Assembly: GCA_005776585.1 (NCBI GenBank)
Contig: SXOX01000168.1
Span: forward strand, 1 to 34,169
DNA length: 34,169 nt
DNA from: Pseudomonadota bacterium
GTDB lineage: Bacteria; Myxococcota_A; UBA9042; GCA-2863065
Direction: 5' to 3'
The notes under the pieces were generated by a model that saw only the letters and a program-made list of their open reading frames with translations, was not told the DNA's origin and did not search any database. Both the position numbers and the translations under genes were made by a program. Each line of letters begins with the position of its first letter. The first letter of the stretch is position 1. Below, piece by piece: positions 18,877 through 27,221 of this stretch.

Positions 18877-18905
18877 AAGGTAGGGCCCGCGCGCGCCCAA
18901 GTCAA
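18877..18905 (-). promoter_or_regulatory. Candidate promoter for the FHA gene
   Basis: On the minus strand TTGACT (five of six matches) is separated by 17 nt from TACCTT (three of six matches), about 20 nt before the GTG start. It lies in the 113-nt divergent gap. No comparable promoter is visible for the plus-strand operon at 18970. Confidence 0.3.
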
Positions 18906-18969
18906 CGGGTCGCGGCATGCCAACGCGCCAGTCGTGACGCGCGCCCGTGCGGCGTGGTAGCGTCCCCGC

Positions 18970-19632
18970 ATGCTGCGGATTGCTTTGTCGTTCTCGGTCC
19001 TGGCCCTCGCGTGCGGCGGCGCGACGGACGGCGCTCCAACCACCGGACCCACGGACACGGTGGCCGCCGAGGCGGGTGCCGTCGAAACGCTTTCGACCGA
19101 CGTCACCGGCACCGACACCGGCATCCAGGCTGGCGGCTCCTACTACGAGGTGCAGATCAAGACCACCAAGATTCAGCAGACCTACAAGCGCACCCTCGAC
19201 GAGAAGTCGCAGTCCGTCGCGTTCGGCTCGACCCACATCGCGCCGGCGGTCTCGCTCGCCGTCGAGGATACGCTCGTGACGCCCTTTGCCATCATCGGCT
19301 TCAACTTCGGCTTCGTCGTGGGCTCTTCCGATCATCCCATCACCATCACGGGCGAGGGCGTCTGGGACTGGGCCCAGGGCAAGACGAACGCGCCGCCGGG
19401 CTTCAAGATCCTGCTCAAGGACGGCGGGCCGCAGCGCACCTACGTCTCGTGGCTCCAAGGTGCCAAGGGCAGCTACGTCATCGAGCGCTGGGGCAAAGAG
19501 GAGGGCGACGTGGTCGAGGCCAGCTTCAACGGCACCCTCGTGGCGGACGTCACGCCGTTCGACCCGACGCTCACCGCGACCGTCAAAGGCGTGCTGCGCG
19601 TGATCCTGCCCAAGCCCGCAGGTGGCCAATGA
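18970..19632 (+). CDS. Lipoprotein of unknown function, first gene of BPI-like operon
   Basis: The protein is 220 aa from ATG 18970. The signal peptide ends in lipobox LACGG at Cys15, so it is a lipid-anchored envelope protein. An acidic Thr-rich linker (~20-55) is followed by a compact beta-rich domain (~55-215) with alternating hydrophobic strands (SYYEVQIKTTKIQQTYKR, FAIIGFNFGFVVG, VWDWAQGKTNAPPGFKILL). I know no family. Its last codons overlap the next gene as ATGA, so it is translationally coupled to the Cys-repeat/BPI-like protein and probably acts with it at the cell surface. Confidence 0.8.
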   Translation: MLRIALSFSVLALACGGATDGAPTTGPTDTVAAEAGAVETLSTDVTGTDTGIQAGGSYYEVQIKTTKIQQTYKRTLDEKSQSVAFGSTHIAPAVSLAVEDTLVTPFAIIGFNFGFVVGSSDHPITITGEGVWDWAQGKTNAPPGFKILLKDGGPQRTYVSWLQGAKGSYVIERWGKEEGDVVEASFNGTLVADVTPFDPTLTATVKGVLRVILPKPAGGQ

Positions 19633-22600
19633 GCCGCTCCGGTGCCGTAGGGCTGCTGCTGCTCCTGCTCGTGGCCTGTGGCGGTGACGGGCCGTCGGGC
19701 GCGTTCACCACGCTCGATGCCAGCACGGACGTCGCCTCGGGCGCCGATGCCGACGCGAGTGGCGTCACCGATGCGCCCGCCCCCAAGCCGGAGTGCAAAG
19801 GCTCCGAGGCGTGCGACGACGGCTACGCCTGTACCCGAGACGACCGCTGTTCCGCGGGGATCTGCCGTGGCACCCCCTACACGTGTGACGACGGCATCGC
19901 GTGCACGTTGGACCGCTGCGACGGCTCGGGCGGCTGCACCGCAGAGCTCGCGCCGGGGCGCTTCTGCTTGATCGGTGGCCAGTGCGTGCCCGATGGCGCG
20001 CTCGATCCCACCAACGCCTGCCGGGCGTGCGTAACCCCGGTCAGCACCACGCAGTACACCGCCAACGACGGCGCGAGCTGCGACGACGCGCTCGTCTGCA
20101 CCTCGGGTGACGCGTGCCGCGACGGCGTCTGTCAGGGCGATCCCAAGCTCGCGTGCGACGACCAGAACGCCTGCACGACCGACGGCTGCCAGGAGGGCAC
20201 CGGCTGCGTGCACGCTCCGCGCACCGGCGCGTGCGAGGACGGCGACTCGTGCACCGTGGGCGACTCGTGCACCAATTCGGCGTGCGTCTCCGGGAAGACG
20301 GTGCTCGATTGCAGCGACGGCGACCCCTGCACGCAGGACGGCTGCACCGGCACCGGGGGCTGCACGCACACGGTGGTCGAGGCGCCCTGCGATGACGGCA
20401 ACGCGTGCACGGCGGGCGACCTGTGCATCGAAGGGCAGTGCACCTCGGGGCCGCAGACGCCGTCGTGCGACGATCAGAACCTCTGCACGACCGACCTCTG
20501 CCTCTCGACCTTCGGCTGCGTGCACATGCACAACCTGGAGCCGTGCGACGACGGCGATCCGTGCTCCCTGAAGGACTCCTGCTCGGCCGGCCTGTGCACC
20601 CACGGGCTCGTGCCGAAGGCGTGCGACGACGGCAACGCCTGCACCGTCGACTTCTGCGAGCCGAACGTGGGCTGCAAGGTCCTCGTCCAGACCGGCCCGT
20701 GCGATGACGGCAACGCGTGCACGACCGACGAGACGTGCAAGAACGGCGCATGTACGCCCAAGGGCATTCAGAAGTGCAACGACGACAACCCGTGCACCGA
20801 TGACACCTGCGACATCAAGGCCGGCACCGGCTGCGTGTTCAAGAACAACGCGCTGAAGTGCGAGGACGGCGATCCGTGCACCGAGGGCGACAAGTGCAGC
20901 AAGGGGGCCTGCGTCGCGAGCCTGACGGGCTGCGACGACAAGAACGCCTGCACCGACGATTTCTGCGACCCACAGGGGGCCAAGGGCTGCGAGCACACCC
21001 TCAAGACCAGCGACCTGTGCCGGCTGAGCATCCTGATCACCCAGCCCCTGCGCGGTGCGACACTGACGGGAAGCACCAACATCGTGGTCAAGGGCAAGGT
21101 CCAGAGCCCCGCCTTCCCGCTGGAGTCGGTCACGTTGAACGGCGTCGCGGTCCAGGTCGATGCCGCAGGCCAGTTCACGCTCCAGGTCAAGGCGCAGCAC
21201 GGGCTCAACTTCCTGGAGGCGCAGGCCACCGACACGCAAGGGAACGTCGATACCGCCTCGCAGGGCTTCTACTGGTCTACGAAGTTTCAGCCCATGACCG
21301 CGCCAACGCCCAAGGAGCTCTCGGCGAGCAAGGCGCTCTACCTCTTCCTGGGGCCGCCCGCGATCGACGACGGGGATCACTCGAAGAACGACCTCGACGA
21401 CCTCGCGAGCATCTTCGAGATCATCATGGGCAGCTTCGACATCAAGGGCCTCATCCCGAGCCCGGCGTTCAGCGGCGGCGGCTACAAGGTCTTCCTCAAG
21501 AACCTGAGCTACGGCGCGCCCAAGGTGAAGCTCACGCCGGTGGCGGGCGGGCTGCACCTGCGCGTGACGATCGCGAACCTGAAGGGTGACGTCGAGGCGG
21601 ACGGGACCTGCATCGTGTGCTTCGACGTGAGCGGCACGTTGGGCATCCAACAGATCAGTATCGACGCCGACCTCCTCGTCTCGACGGATGCCCAGGGCAA
21701 GGTCCAGGTCACGATGAAGGACCCGGACGTGGTCGTGACGGGCATCGACCTGGACATTGACGGCATCCTCGGGGCCATCTTCGACTTCCTCGTCGACTTC
21801 ATCCTCGACCAGTTCGTGCCCACGCTCGAAAACGAGTTCAAAAAAGAGATCGGCAAGGCCATCCCGGACGCGCTGGCCACGGCGCTGGGCTCGTTTGCGT
21901 TCAACTCGAGCTTCGACGTCGGCCCCTTCTTTGCTGGAGGCGAGAAGGTCACCGTCACGCTCGCCACGGGCCTCGAGAGCATCTTCTTCTCGGACGCCGG
22001 CGGGATCTTGCGGATGTGGGGTGCAGCGACGGCACCCAAGAAGACCACGAAGCCCATCCTCGGCTCGATCGTGCGCAATGGCTGCCTGACCGGGGTGCCC
22101 GAGTCGCTCACGATGACCAAGCAGGCGCCGCTCGAGCTTGCGCTGGCTGACGATCTGCTCAACCAGATCCTGTTCTCGCTCTGGTGGGGCGGCGGGCTCA
22201 CGTTTCCGGTGCCGCCGAGCCTCCTCGCCGGGCAGGACCTCACGCAGTACGGGGTCACCAACCTGAAGGTCTCGCTCGACTTCCTCCTGCCGCCCATCGT
22301 CTCGAGCTGCAACGCGCTCCAGGATCTGCTGCTCCAGATCGGCGATCTCAAGGTGCACGCCTCACTCGAGCTGTTCGGCAAGCCCGTCGAGCTCGACCTG
22401 TTCGCCAGCGCCGACGTCTACGCCGAGCTCACGGCGAGCGAGACGGGCATCGGCCTGTCGCTCGGCGACATCCATCGGCTGACGACCGACGTGGTCGTGA
22501 CCTCGCAGGGCTTCGCGAGCGCGGAGAAGGTCATCGCGGGCCTGATTGGCGGCGAGCTCGTGCCGAAGCTCTTCCAGCAGCTCGCGGGCCAGGGGCTGTC

Positions 22601-22733
22601 GGGGTTCCCGCTGCCCAAGATCGACCTCTCGGGCCTCGTCGCCGGCGTCCCGCCCGGCACCGCGATTGCCATCGCGCCCGAGAAGCTCGTGCGCATCCTG
22701 GGCTGGACGCTCGTCGCGGGGAAGATCCAGTGA
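19629..22733 (+). CDS. Lipoprotein with 14 cysteine repeats, Ig-like domain and BPI/LBP-like (TULIP) C-terminus
   Basis: The protein is 1034 aa from ATG 19629 (ATGA overlap). Lipobox VACGG is at Cys17. Residues ~55-455 hold 14 copies of a CDDGNACT-type repeat, each closing with either TxDxC or GDxC and probably disulfide-bonded. Residues ~465-550 resemble a bacterial Ig-like domain (ITQPLRGATLTGSTNIVVKG). Residues ~555-1034 look like the two-barrel BPI/LBP/CETP fold. In the first half, a GLHLRVTIANLKGDVE strand set and DADLLVSTDAQGKVQVT precede the amphipathic helix IFDFLVDFILDQFVPTLENE. In the second half, LLNQILFSLWWGGGL, LFASADVYAEL and a terminal GFPLP motif appear in the same order as in mammalian BPI. 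Known members bind lipids or lipopolysaccharide, so envelope lipid binding or transfer is inferred. Confidence 0.85.
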   Translation: MSRSGAVGLLLLLLVACGGDGPSGAFTTLDASTDVASGADADASGVTDAPAPKPECKGSEACDDGYACTRDDRCSAGICRGTPYTCDDGIACTLDRCDGSGGCTAELAPGRFCLIGGQCVPDGALDPTNACRACVTPVSTTQYTANDGASCDDALVCTSGDACRDGVCQGDPKLACDDQNACTTDGCQEGTGCVHAPRTGACEDGDSCTVGDSCTNSACVSGKTVLDCSDGDPCTQDGCTGTGGCTHTVVEAPCDDGNACTAGDLCIEGQCTSGPQTPSCDDQNLCTTDLCLSTFGCVHMHNLEPCDDGDPCSLKDSCSAGLCTHGLVPKACDDGNACTVDFCEPNVGCKVLVQTGPCDDGNACTTDETCKNGACTPKGIQKCNDDNPCTDDTCDIKAGTGCVFKNNALKCEDGDPCTEGDKCSKGACVASLTGCDDKNACTDDFCDPQGAKGCEHTLKTSDLCRLSILITQPLRGATLTGSTNIVVKGKVQSPAFPLESVTLNGVAVQVDAAGQFTLQVKAQHGLNFLEAQATDTQGNVDTASQGFYWSTKFQPMTAPTPKELSASKALYLFLGPPAIDDGDHSKNDLDDLASIFEIIMGSFDIKGLIPSPAFSGGGYKVFLKNLSYGAPKVKLTPVAGGLHLRVTIANLKGDVEADGTCIVCFDVSGTLGIQQISIDADLLVSTDAQGKVQVTMKDPDVVVTGIDLDIDGILGAIFDFLVDFILDQFVPTLENEFKKEIGKAIPDALATALGSFAFNSSFDVGPFFAGGEKVTVTLATGLESIFFSDAGGILRMWGAATAPKKTTKPILGSIVRNGCLTGVPESLTMTKQAPLELALADDLLNQILFSLWWGGGLTFPVPPSLLAGQDLTQYGVTNLKVSLDFLLPPIVSSCNALQDLLLQIGDLKVHASLELFGKPVELDLFASADVYAELTASETGIGLSLGDIHRLTTDVVVTSQGFASAEKVIAGLIGGELVPKLFQQLAGQGLSGFPLPKIDLSGLVAGVPPGTAIAIAPEKLVRILGWTLVAGKIQ

Positions 22734-24736
22734 GGCGGGCACTCTCACCGGTACTGGTGCTCGTGCTTGGCTGCGCTGGCAGCGACCCCACGGCTGCGCC
22801 TGCCGAGCCCGTCACCGATGCGACCACGGCCGACACCTCCGGCACCTCCGGCACGCCCGACACGGCCCCGCCGGTCACGTGCGTCCCGACGCGCCCCTGC
22901 GACGACGGCAACCCCTGCACCTACGACGACCGGTGTACCGCCGGCCTCTGCGCCGGGACCGCCGTCGACTGCGACGACCACCGGCAGTGCACGCTCGACC
23001 AGTGCGACGGAAAGGGCGGCTGCCTCCACGAGGTTGCCGAGGGCACCTGCCTGCTCGGCAACGTGTGCCTGCCCGACGGCGCGACCAACCCCAACAACGG
23101 CTGCGAAGCGTGCGACTCGGCCAAGAGCCGCATCGCATGGAGCATCCGCGCCGAGCAGTCGGCGTGCGACGACAAGAACCCGTGCACTTTCGCCGACTAC
23201 TGCAAGAAGGGGGTCTGCAAGAAGGGCGTCGCGCGCACGTGCGACGACGAGAATCCGTGCACCGGCGACGACTGTGATCCCGGGCTGCCCGACGGCTGCC
23301 GTCACCTGCCGATCTCGGGCGCCTGCGACGACCACGATCCCTGCACCGAGGGCAGCGTGTGCCTCGCCGGGCTCTGCCGGTCCGGGAAGACCGCGTGCGA
23401 TGACGGCAACGCGTGCACAACCGACACGTGCCTGCCCGACACCGGATGCGCGCACGTGGCTGTCCCCGATGGGACCGCGTGCACCGACGGCAACGCGTGC
23501 ACGGCCGACGATGGCTGTACCACCGGTGCGTGCGTGGCGGGGCCGAAGCCGAACTGCGATGACGCCTCGCCGTGCACCAATGACGACTGCGACGAGATCT
23601 TCGGCTGCTTCCACACGCTCACCCTCGACCCGTGCTGCACGGGCCTCGAGAACGTGTGCGACGACAAGAACCCGTGCACGGTCGACGCGTGCGGCGCCGC
23701 CGGCGGGTGCACTCACCAGCAGGCGACCTCGCCCTGCGACGATCTCGACCCCTGCACCAAGGGCGATGCCTGCGCCGGCGGGGCGTGCGTCTCGGGCGGG
23801 CCGAACACGTGCGACGACAAGAACCCGTGCACCGAGGACAGCTGCAACCCCGCGACCGGCTGCCAGCACCAGGCCACCGCGGGCGCTTGCGACGACGGGC
23901 TCGCGTGCACCACGGGTGACGCGTGCGTGGGCGGGAGCTGCCAGGGGGACACGTCGAAGTGCGTCTGCCAGCCGACCTTCGCCACGACCGTGGCCAAGCT
24001 CGCGACGCTCGTCATGGGCGATAGCGGCACGCCCGGTCAGGGCCTCGACGTGGACCAGAAGGCCACGACGTGCGCGCCCGCCGACAGCTGCTCGGGGGGG
24101 ATCGACAACTCGCTCGCGCCGCTCTCGGGGATCCTCAACCAGAACCTCGGCAAAGCGCTCGCGGCGGGCCAGCTCATCCTGCTGCTCGAGCTCCAGTCGC
24201 CCAAGACCGATGGTACCCCGTTCCCGCTGGCGCTGTACGCGGCCAAGCTCAAGAACGCCGGCTGCGACGTGACGCACGACGTCTGCCAGTACCTCGTCGA
24301 GAAGACGACCGTCGGCACGGACTGCAAGCCGCTCGTCGTGCTGAACAACGCCAAGATCGTCGGCAAGAAGCTCACCGCCGGTGGGCCCGGGACCAACTTC
24401 CCGTTCTCGATCACGCTCTTTGGCGACACGGTCTTGCAGGTCACGCTCTACAACGGCCAGATCGTCGGGGACGTGAGCCTGGACGCGTCGGGGACCCAGG
24501 TCACCGGCATCGCCAACGGGTTGCTCGGCGGAGGGATCTCGAAAAAGGCCATTTCGACCGCGCTCGAGCAGGTGCCCGACGAGCAGCTGCCGATTCCGAA
24601 GGCGCAGATCGCGCCGATTCTGGACTTGCTCATCGTCGAGGACTTGGACACGAAGCCGCCTGCTGGGCCGGATGCGGCGTCCGCCGGGTTCCGATTCGAC
24701 GCGATCGGGGCGGTCATCGTTGGGGTGAAGAACTAG
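22730..24736 (+). CDS. Lipoprotein with 12 cysteine repeats and unknown C-terminal domain
   Basis: The protein is 668 aa from GTG 22730, overlapping the upstream stop as GTGA. A short signal peptide ends in lipobox VLGC. Residues ~50-405 carry 12 repeats of the CDDxNPCT type, the same module as in the upstream protein. Residues ~410-668 form a separate domain beginning near FATTVAKLATLVMGD, with SCSGGIDNSLAPLSGILNQN, LILLLELQSPKTDG and NGQIVGDVSLDASG. I believe similar C-terminal regions occur in other myxobacterial lipoproteins, but I cannot name a family. Three genes with 4-nt overlaps (18970, 19629, 22730) form a tight operon, so the products probably assemble or act in sequence at the envelope. 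Confidence 0.85.
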   Translation: MRRALSPVLVLVLGCAGSDPTAAPAEPVTDATTADTSGTSGTPDTAPPVTCVPTRPCDDGNPCTYDDRCTAGLCAGTAVDCDDHRQCTLDQCDGKGGCLHEVAEGTCLLGNVCLPDGATNPNNGCEACDSAKSRIAWSIRAEQSACDDKNPCTFADYCKKGVCKKGVARTCDDENPCTGDDCDPGLPDGCRHLPISGACDDHDPCTEGSVCLAGLCRSGKTACDDGNACTTDTCLPDTGCAHVAVPDGTACTDGNACTADDGCTTGACVAGPKPNCDDASPCTNDDCDEIFGCFHTLTLDPCCTGLENVCDDKNPCTVDACGAAGGCTHQQATSPCDDLDPCTKGDACAGGACVSGGPNTCDDKNPCTEDSCNPATGCQHQATAGACDDGLACTTGDACVGGSCQGDTSKCVCQPTFATTVAKLATLVMGDSGTPGQGLDVDQKATTCAPADSCSGGIDNSLAPLSGILNQNLGKALAAGQLILLLELQSPKTDGTPFPLALYAAKLKNAGCDVTHDVCQYLVEKTTVGTDCKPLVVLNNAKIVGKKLTAGGPGTNFPFSITLFGDTVLQVTLYNGQIVGDVSLDASGTQVTGIANGLLGGGISKKAISTALEQVPDEQLPIPKAQIAPILDLLIVEDLDTKPPAGPDAASAGFRFDAIGAVIVGVKN

Positions 24737-25045
<309 letters not shown>

Positions 25046-25312
25046 ATGGCCCCGTCCGACCCGCTGTGCTTCTCCTGGGACCGCAACCTGACCGCGGCTG
25101 AAGTGCGCGCGATCATCGCCGACCGCGCCGACACGCGCCGCATCGGCCTGCTTGCGCTCATCATGCGTGAAGCGAAGCCAAGCGACGTCTGGCAATGGAC
25201 CTCGCCGACGGCGGTACTGCAAGACCTCCCCGAACTGTTGCCCAAGCTCGGCCGCAAGCGCGCCTTCTGGAAGTGGCTTTTCGCAGGCTGGCGTACGCTT
25301 GGACTGGTCTAG
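25046..25312 (+). CDS. Small partner protein of an AbiEii-like nucleotidyltransferase
   Basis: The protein is 88 aa from ATG 25046. It is helical (LTAAEVRAIIADRADTRRIG, SDVWQWTSPTAVLQDLPELL) and ends in a basic/aromatic tail (GRKRAFWKWLFAGW). I recall small proteins of this type lying directly upstream of AbiEii/AbiGii-type nucleotidyltransferases, where they are presumed antitoxins. The context agrees: the start of such a transferase overlaps its 3' end by 14 nt. The antitoxin role is inferred from position. With the transferase truncated, the gene is probably an orphan remnant. Confidence 0.65.
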   Translation: MAPSDPLCFSWDRNLTAAEVRAIIADRADTRRIGLLALIMREAKPSDVWQWTSPTAVLQDLPELLPKLGRKRAFWKWLFAGWRTLGLV

Positions 25313-25466
25313 CTCGGCCCCAACGACGCTCTCGGCCCTGCAGTTGGCGGTCCTCGACGCCTTTCGCGGCAATCCGCACGTCTATCTCTCCGGAGGATCC
25401 GCTCTGGGCGGCTTCTACCTCGGCCACCGACGGTCGCACGATATCGACGTCTTCACACCGCATGGC
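25299..25466 (+). pseudogene. Truncated AbiEii/AbiGii-type nucleotidyltransferase (5' part only)
   Basis: The frame starting at TTG 25299 encodes ~55 recognisable residues. They include YLSGGSALGGFYLGHRRSHD followed by IDVFT, the GGS...DxD signature of minimal nucleotidyltransferases such as the AbiEii toxin. Homology then stops near 25460: the frame runs into DNA that reads better as the start of an unrelated gene on the minus strand. A complete AbiEii-like protein would be about 200-300 aa, so most of the enzyme is gone. In active family members it is the toxin of a toxin-antitoxin or phage-defence pair with the upstream small gene. Confidence 0.65.
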
Positions 25467-25526
25467 GATGCCGTCGAGGCGCGGCAGGGTGTGATAGCGG
25501 GTCGGATCCAGGGGCGTGGTGGTCAT
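25464..25526 (-). pseudogene. 5' fragment of an unidentified gene fused tail-to-tail with the nucleotidyltransferase
   Basis: On the minus strand ATG 25526 is preceded by GAAAGGA at good spacing and begins MTTTPLDPTRYHTLPRLDGI. Beyond about 25464 the frame continues only as antisense of the nucleotidyltransferase. The proper start context but missing body suggests the beginning of a lost gene. I do not recognise the family, and it could be chance. Confidence 0.3.
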
Positions 25527-25992
25527 GCGTGTCCTTTCTGTACGGGGTAGCATAGGGTGTCCCGGCGAAGCTACCGCGGCGAAAGCCGTCGTCAGAAGCC
25601 CCGCCAAAGAAAGATCGTGGCCGGAGTTGACCCTGTCACCGCCGCCGCCTACCGTCAGCAGGGCGCGGAGGTGCACATGGCCGTCGGAACCGCGAGAACG
25701 ATCGCACGCAGCCGCTTGGAGCGGACAGCGCCACCCGTCCCATCAGAGGTGCTCGTACGCTCCGCCGGGCTCGGCATGCGCTGGTCGGGCCATGTCGGCA
25801 GCGTGCCCCGGCGCGCGGAGTGCGTGCTGGGAGCGCCGCGCCGGTCGTGCCGCAGTGGGAACCGGCTAGCGTTCGCCCCCGAGGTCGTCAGACCGGTGGA
25901 GTGCGAGGTCGAGAGGGCGATTCGGCCGGTCGGTGGGACCGGGCAGGAGCTCGGCATGCGTCGGCGGGCGTGGCGTAGTCCGCGGACTTGGT
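25527..25992. other. Gap without confident gene between remnants and first cassette
   Basis: Open frames exist on both strands (for example 25557-25997 plus and 25655-25957 minus), but their Arg/Ser/Pro-rich translations show no domain and read like GC-driven shadows. This is where an integron would carry attI and the divergent intI integrase. I looked for tyrosine-recombinase motifs on the minus strand and saw none. The palindrome GTCCGCGGAC lies just before the first cassette boundary. Confidence 0.5.
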
Positions 25993-25993
25993 G

Positions 25994-26492
25994 TTAGGCA
26001 GCAAATGGGACCGTTCGAGGATGGCTGGACCGCGGCTGACGTTGAGGCGGTACTCGCCCGCGGCGATCCAAGTGAATTGCTCTACGTTCCAATTGTTCTT
26101 GGCCTGGATGCGCTCGACGTTGAGCGTACTTGGGTTGAAGGCATTTGCTTTCAGCTCGCCGAGCATCCGAACTTCAATGTACGCGGCAACGCAATCTTGG
26201 GCCTTGGGCATGTCGCGCGTACTTGCCGCGAACTCAACATCGCTGTATCTGTGCCGCTCATCTCCAAAGCACTCGCCGATCCGCACGAGTATGTACGCGG
26301 TCACGCCAGCGATGCTGCAGCGGATCTTCTGCACTTCTTGAAAGTTCGGGTGCCGCCTCCGCAGTCGCCAGCGCAGTAAGCTTCGAAACACCCAATGCCG
26401 CCGCCTTGCGCACCAATGCCGCCAAACCCTTCGCTCCAGCCGACTCGCTACGGCTGGCTTCGCCAGCCTACGCCAGCGGCTGAGCTCAAACG
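25994..26492 (+). mobile_element. Integron gene cassette 1
   Basis: The cassette starts at the cleavage point in GTTAGGC (25993-25999), which fits the integron R' core GTTRRRY exactly. It carries one gene whose ATG is 5 nt beyond the core and ends at an attC-like site. Its own R'' box (GCCAAAC, 26421-26427) matches the complement of its leading GTTAGGC at six of seven bases, the relation expected of an excisable cassette circle. The DNA looks less GC-rich than its surroundings, which suits acquired DNA. Confidence 0.65.
26005..26379 (+). CDS. HEAT-repeat-like cassette protein
   Basis: The protein is 124 aa from ATG 26005, 5 nt after the integron core site, typical of cassette genes that lack their own promoter. 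It starts with an acidic segment (FEDGWTAADVEAVLARGD). Two HEAT-like helical repeats follow, around HPNFNVRGNAILGLGHVART and ADPHEYVRGHASDAAADLLH. There is no signal peptide or membrane span, so it is cytoplasmic. Small HEAT-like proteins of this kind are, as I recall, common in environmental integron cassettes; the function is unknown. It ends in TAA with attC about 40 nt downstream. Confidence 0.8.
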   Translation: MGPFEDGWTAADVEAVLARGDPSELLYVPIVLGLDALDVERTWVEGICFQLAEHPNFNVRGNAILGLGHVARTCRELNIAVSVPLISKALADPHEYVRGHASDAAADLLHFLKVRVPPPQSPAQ

Positions 26493-26498
26493 TTGTCC
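26421..26498 (+). other. attC recombination site of cassette 1
   Basis: This ~78-bp imperfect palindrome runs R'' GCCAAAC, L'' TTCGCTCCAGCCG (26430-26442), an internal hairpin GGCTGGC-TTC-GCCAGCC, L' CGGCTGAGCTCAA (26477-26489), R' GTTGTCC. L'' and L' pair except for unpaired bases, the extrahelical-base pattern that gives attC its strand polarity. R' keeps the essential GTT but departs from GTTRRRY at one later position. Confidence 0.65.
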
Positions 26499-26504
26499 CC
26501 CCCA

Positions 26505-27221
26505 ATGATCAAGACTCTGCTCATCGACGAGTGCCGGTTTCTGGCATTTCGGCCTGTCAGCCCAGCGGTTCACACGCACTGGCGGGCTTTTCTTGCGTTC
26601 GGCTTGTTCTTCACGTGGCTGGCTGGTGTAGGGCGCTATTGGGATAACCCGCGCGCTGAACTCTGGCAGACCCTTGGCCTGGGGTCCGTGGTCTATGTGT
26701 TTGCGCTGGCCCTGATCATCTGGGCCCTCTTGGCACCACTCCGGCCCAGGAACTGGTCTTACCGGAACGTTCTGCTGTTCCTAACACTCACGGCCCCCCC
26801 GGCGGTGCTCTATGCAATCCCCGTTGAAACGTTCATGGACGCAGGTGCCGCCCGGGCGACGAATGCGTGGTTTCTCGCGGTCGTCGCAACGTGGCGCGTT
26901 GCCCTCTTGGCCGTGTTCCTCAAGCGTGCCGCTGGCCTGTCGCTGGGTGCCGTCGTCGTGGCCACGCTGCTCCCACTCACGATTATCGTCGTGGCGCTTT
27001 CCACCCTGAACTTGGAGCACGTGGTCTTCGATGTCATGAGTGGCATCAGGGAAGAAGAGAGGGGTCCCAATGACGATGCTTACGGTGTTGTGTTTCTGCT
27101 ATCGATGCTGTCGTTCATGTGCGCGCCAGTGTTGGCTTCTGTCTACCTCGCCCTTGTGCAACGAGCGCGGCGCGGGGGACAACAAGGCGCTGGAGCCGAC
27201 ACGGCTCCGCCGCGCCGATGA
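26505..27221 (+). CDS. Polytopic membrane protein (integron cassette gene)
   Basis: The protein is 238 aa from ATG 26505. About six membrane spans are visible, around residues 28-45, 57-78, 89-110, 120-141, 147-168 and 197-222. They include AFLAFGLFFTWLAGVGRYW, VVYVFALALIIWALLAP and VVFLLSMLSFMCAPVLASVY. Motifs such as RYWDNPRAELWQ and PLRPRNWSYRNVLLF are distinctive, and I recall similar proteins from environmental cassettes, but no function is known. The location is the inner membrane. The last ~15 codons (GGQQGAGADTAPPRR) are encoded by the attC left arm, so the natural C-terminus runs into the recombination site. Confidence 0.8.
   Translation: MIKTLLIDECRFLAFRPVSPAVHTHWRAFLAFGLFFTWLAGVGRYWDNPRAELWQTLGLGSVVYVFALALIIWALLAPLRPRNWSYRNVLLFLTLTAPPAVLYAIPVETFMDAGAARATNAWFLAVVATWRVALLAVFLKRAAGLSLGAVVVATLLPLTIIVVALSTLNLEHVVFDVMSGIREEERGPNDDAYGVVFLLSMLSFMCAPVLASVYLALVQRARRGGQQGAGADTAPPRR

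Noticed and set aside
19473..22358. 961-codon open frame on the minus strand
   Set aside because: It lies wholly antisense to the Cys-repeat/BPI-like gene. Its translation is Arg/Ala/Val-rich repeats mirroring the CDDGNxCT codons, a GC-rich shadow.
25313..25990. Integron integrase on the minus strand
   Set aside because: No tyrosine-recombinase R-H-R-Y motifs or IntI-specific segment is readable in any minus-strand frame.
25557..25997. Plus-strand 146-codon frame before cassette 1
   Set aside because: No domain and Arg/Pro-rich. It ends at the integron core, so it could be a cassette 3' remnant, but I cannot support it as a gene.
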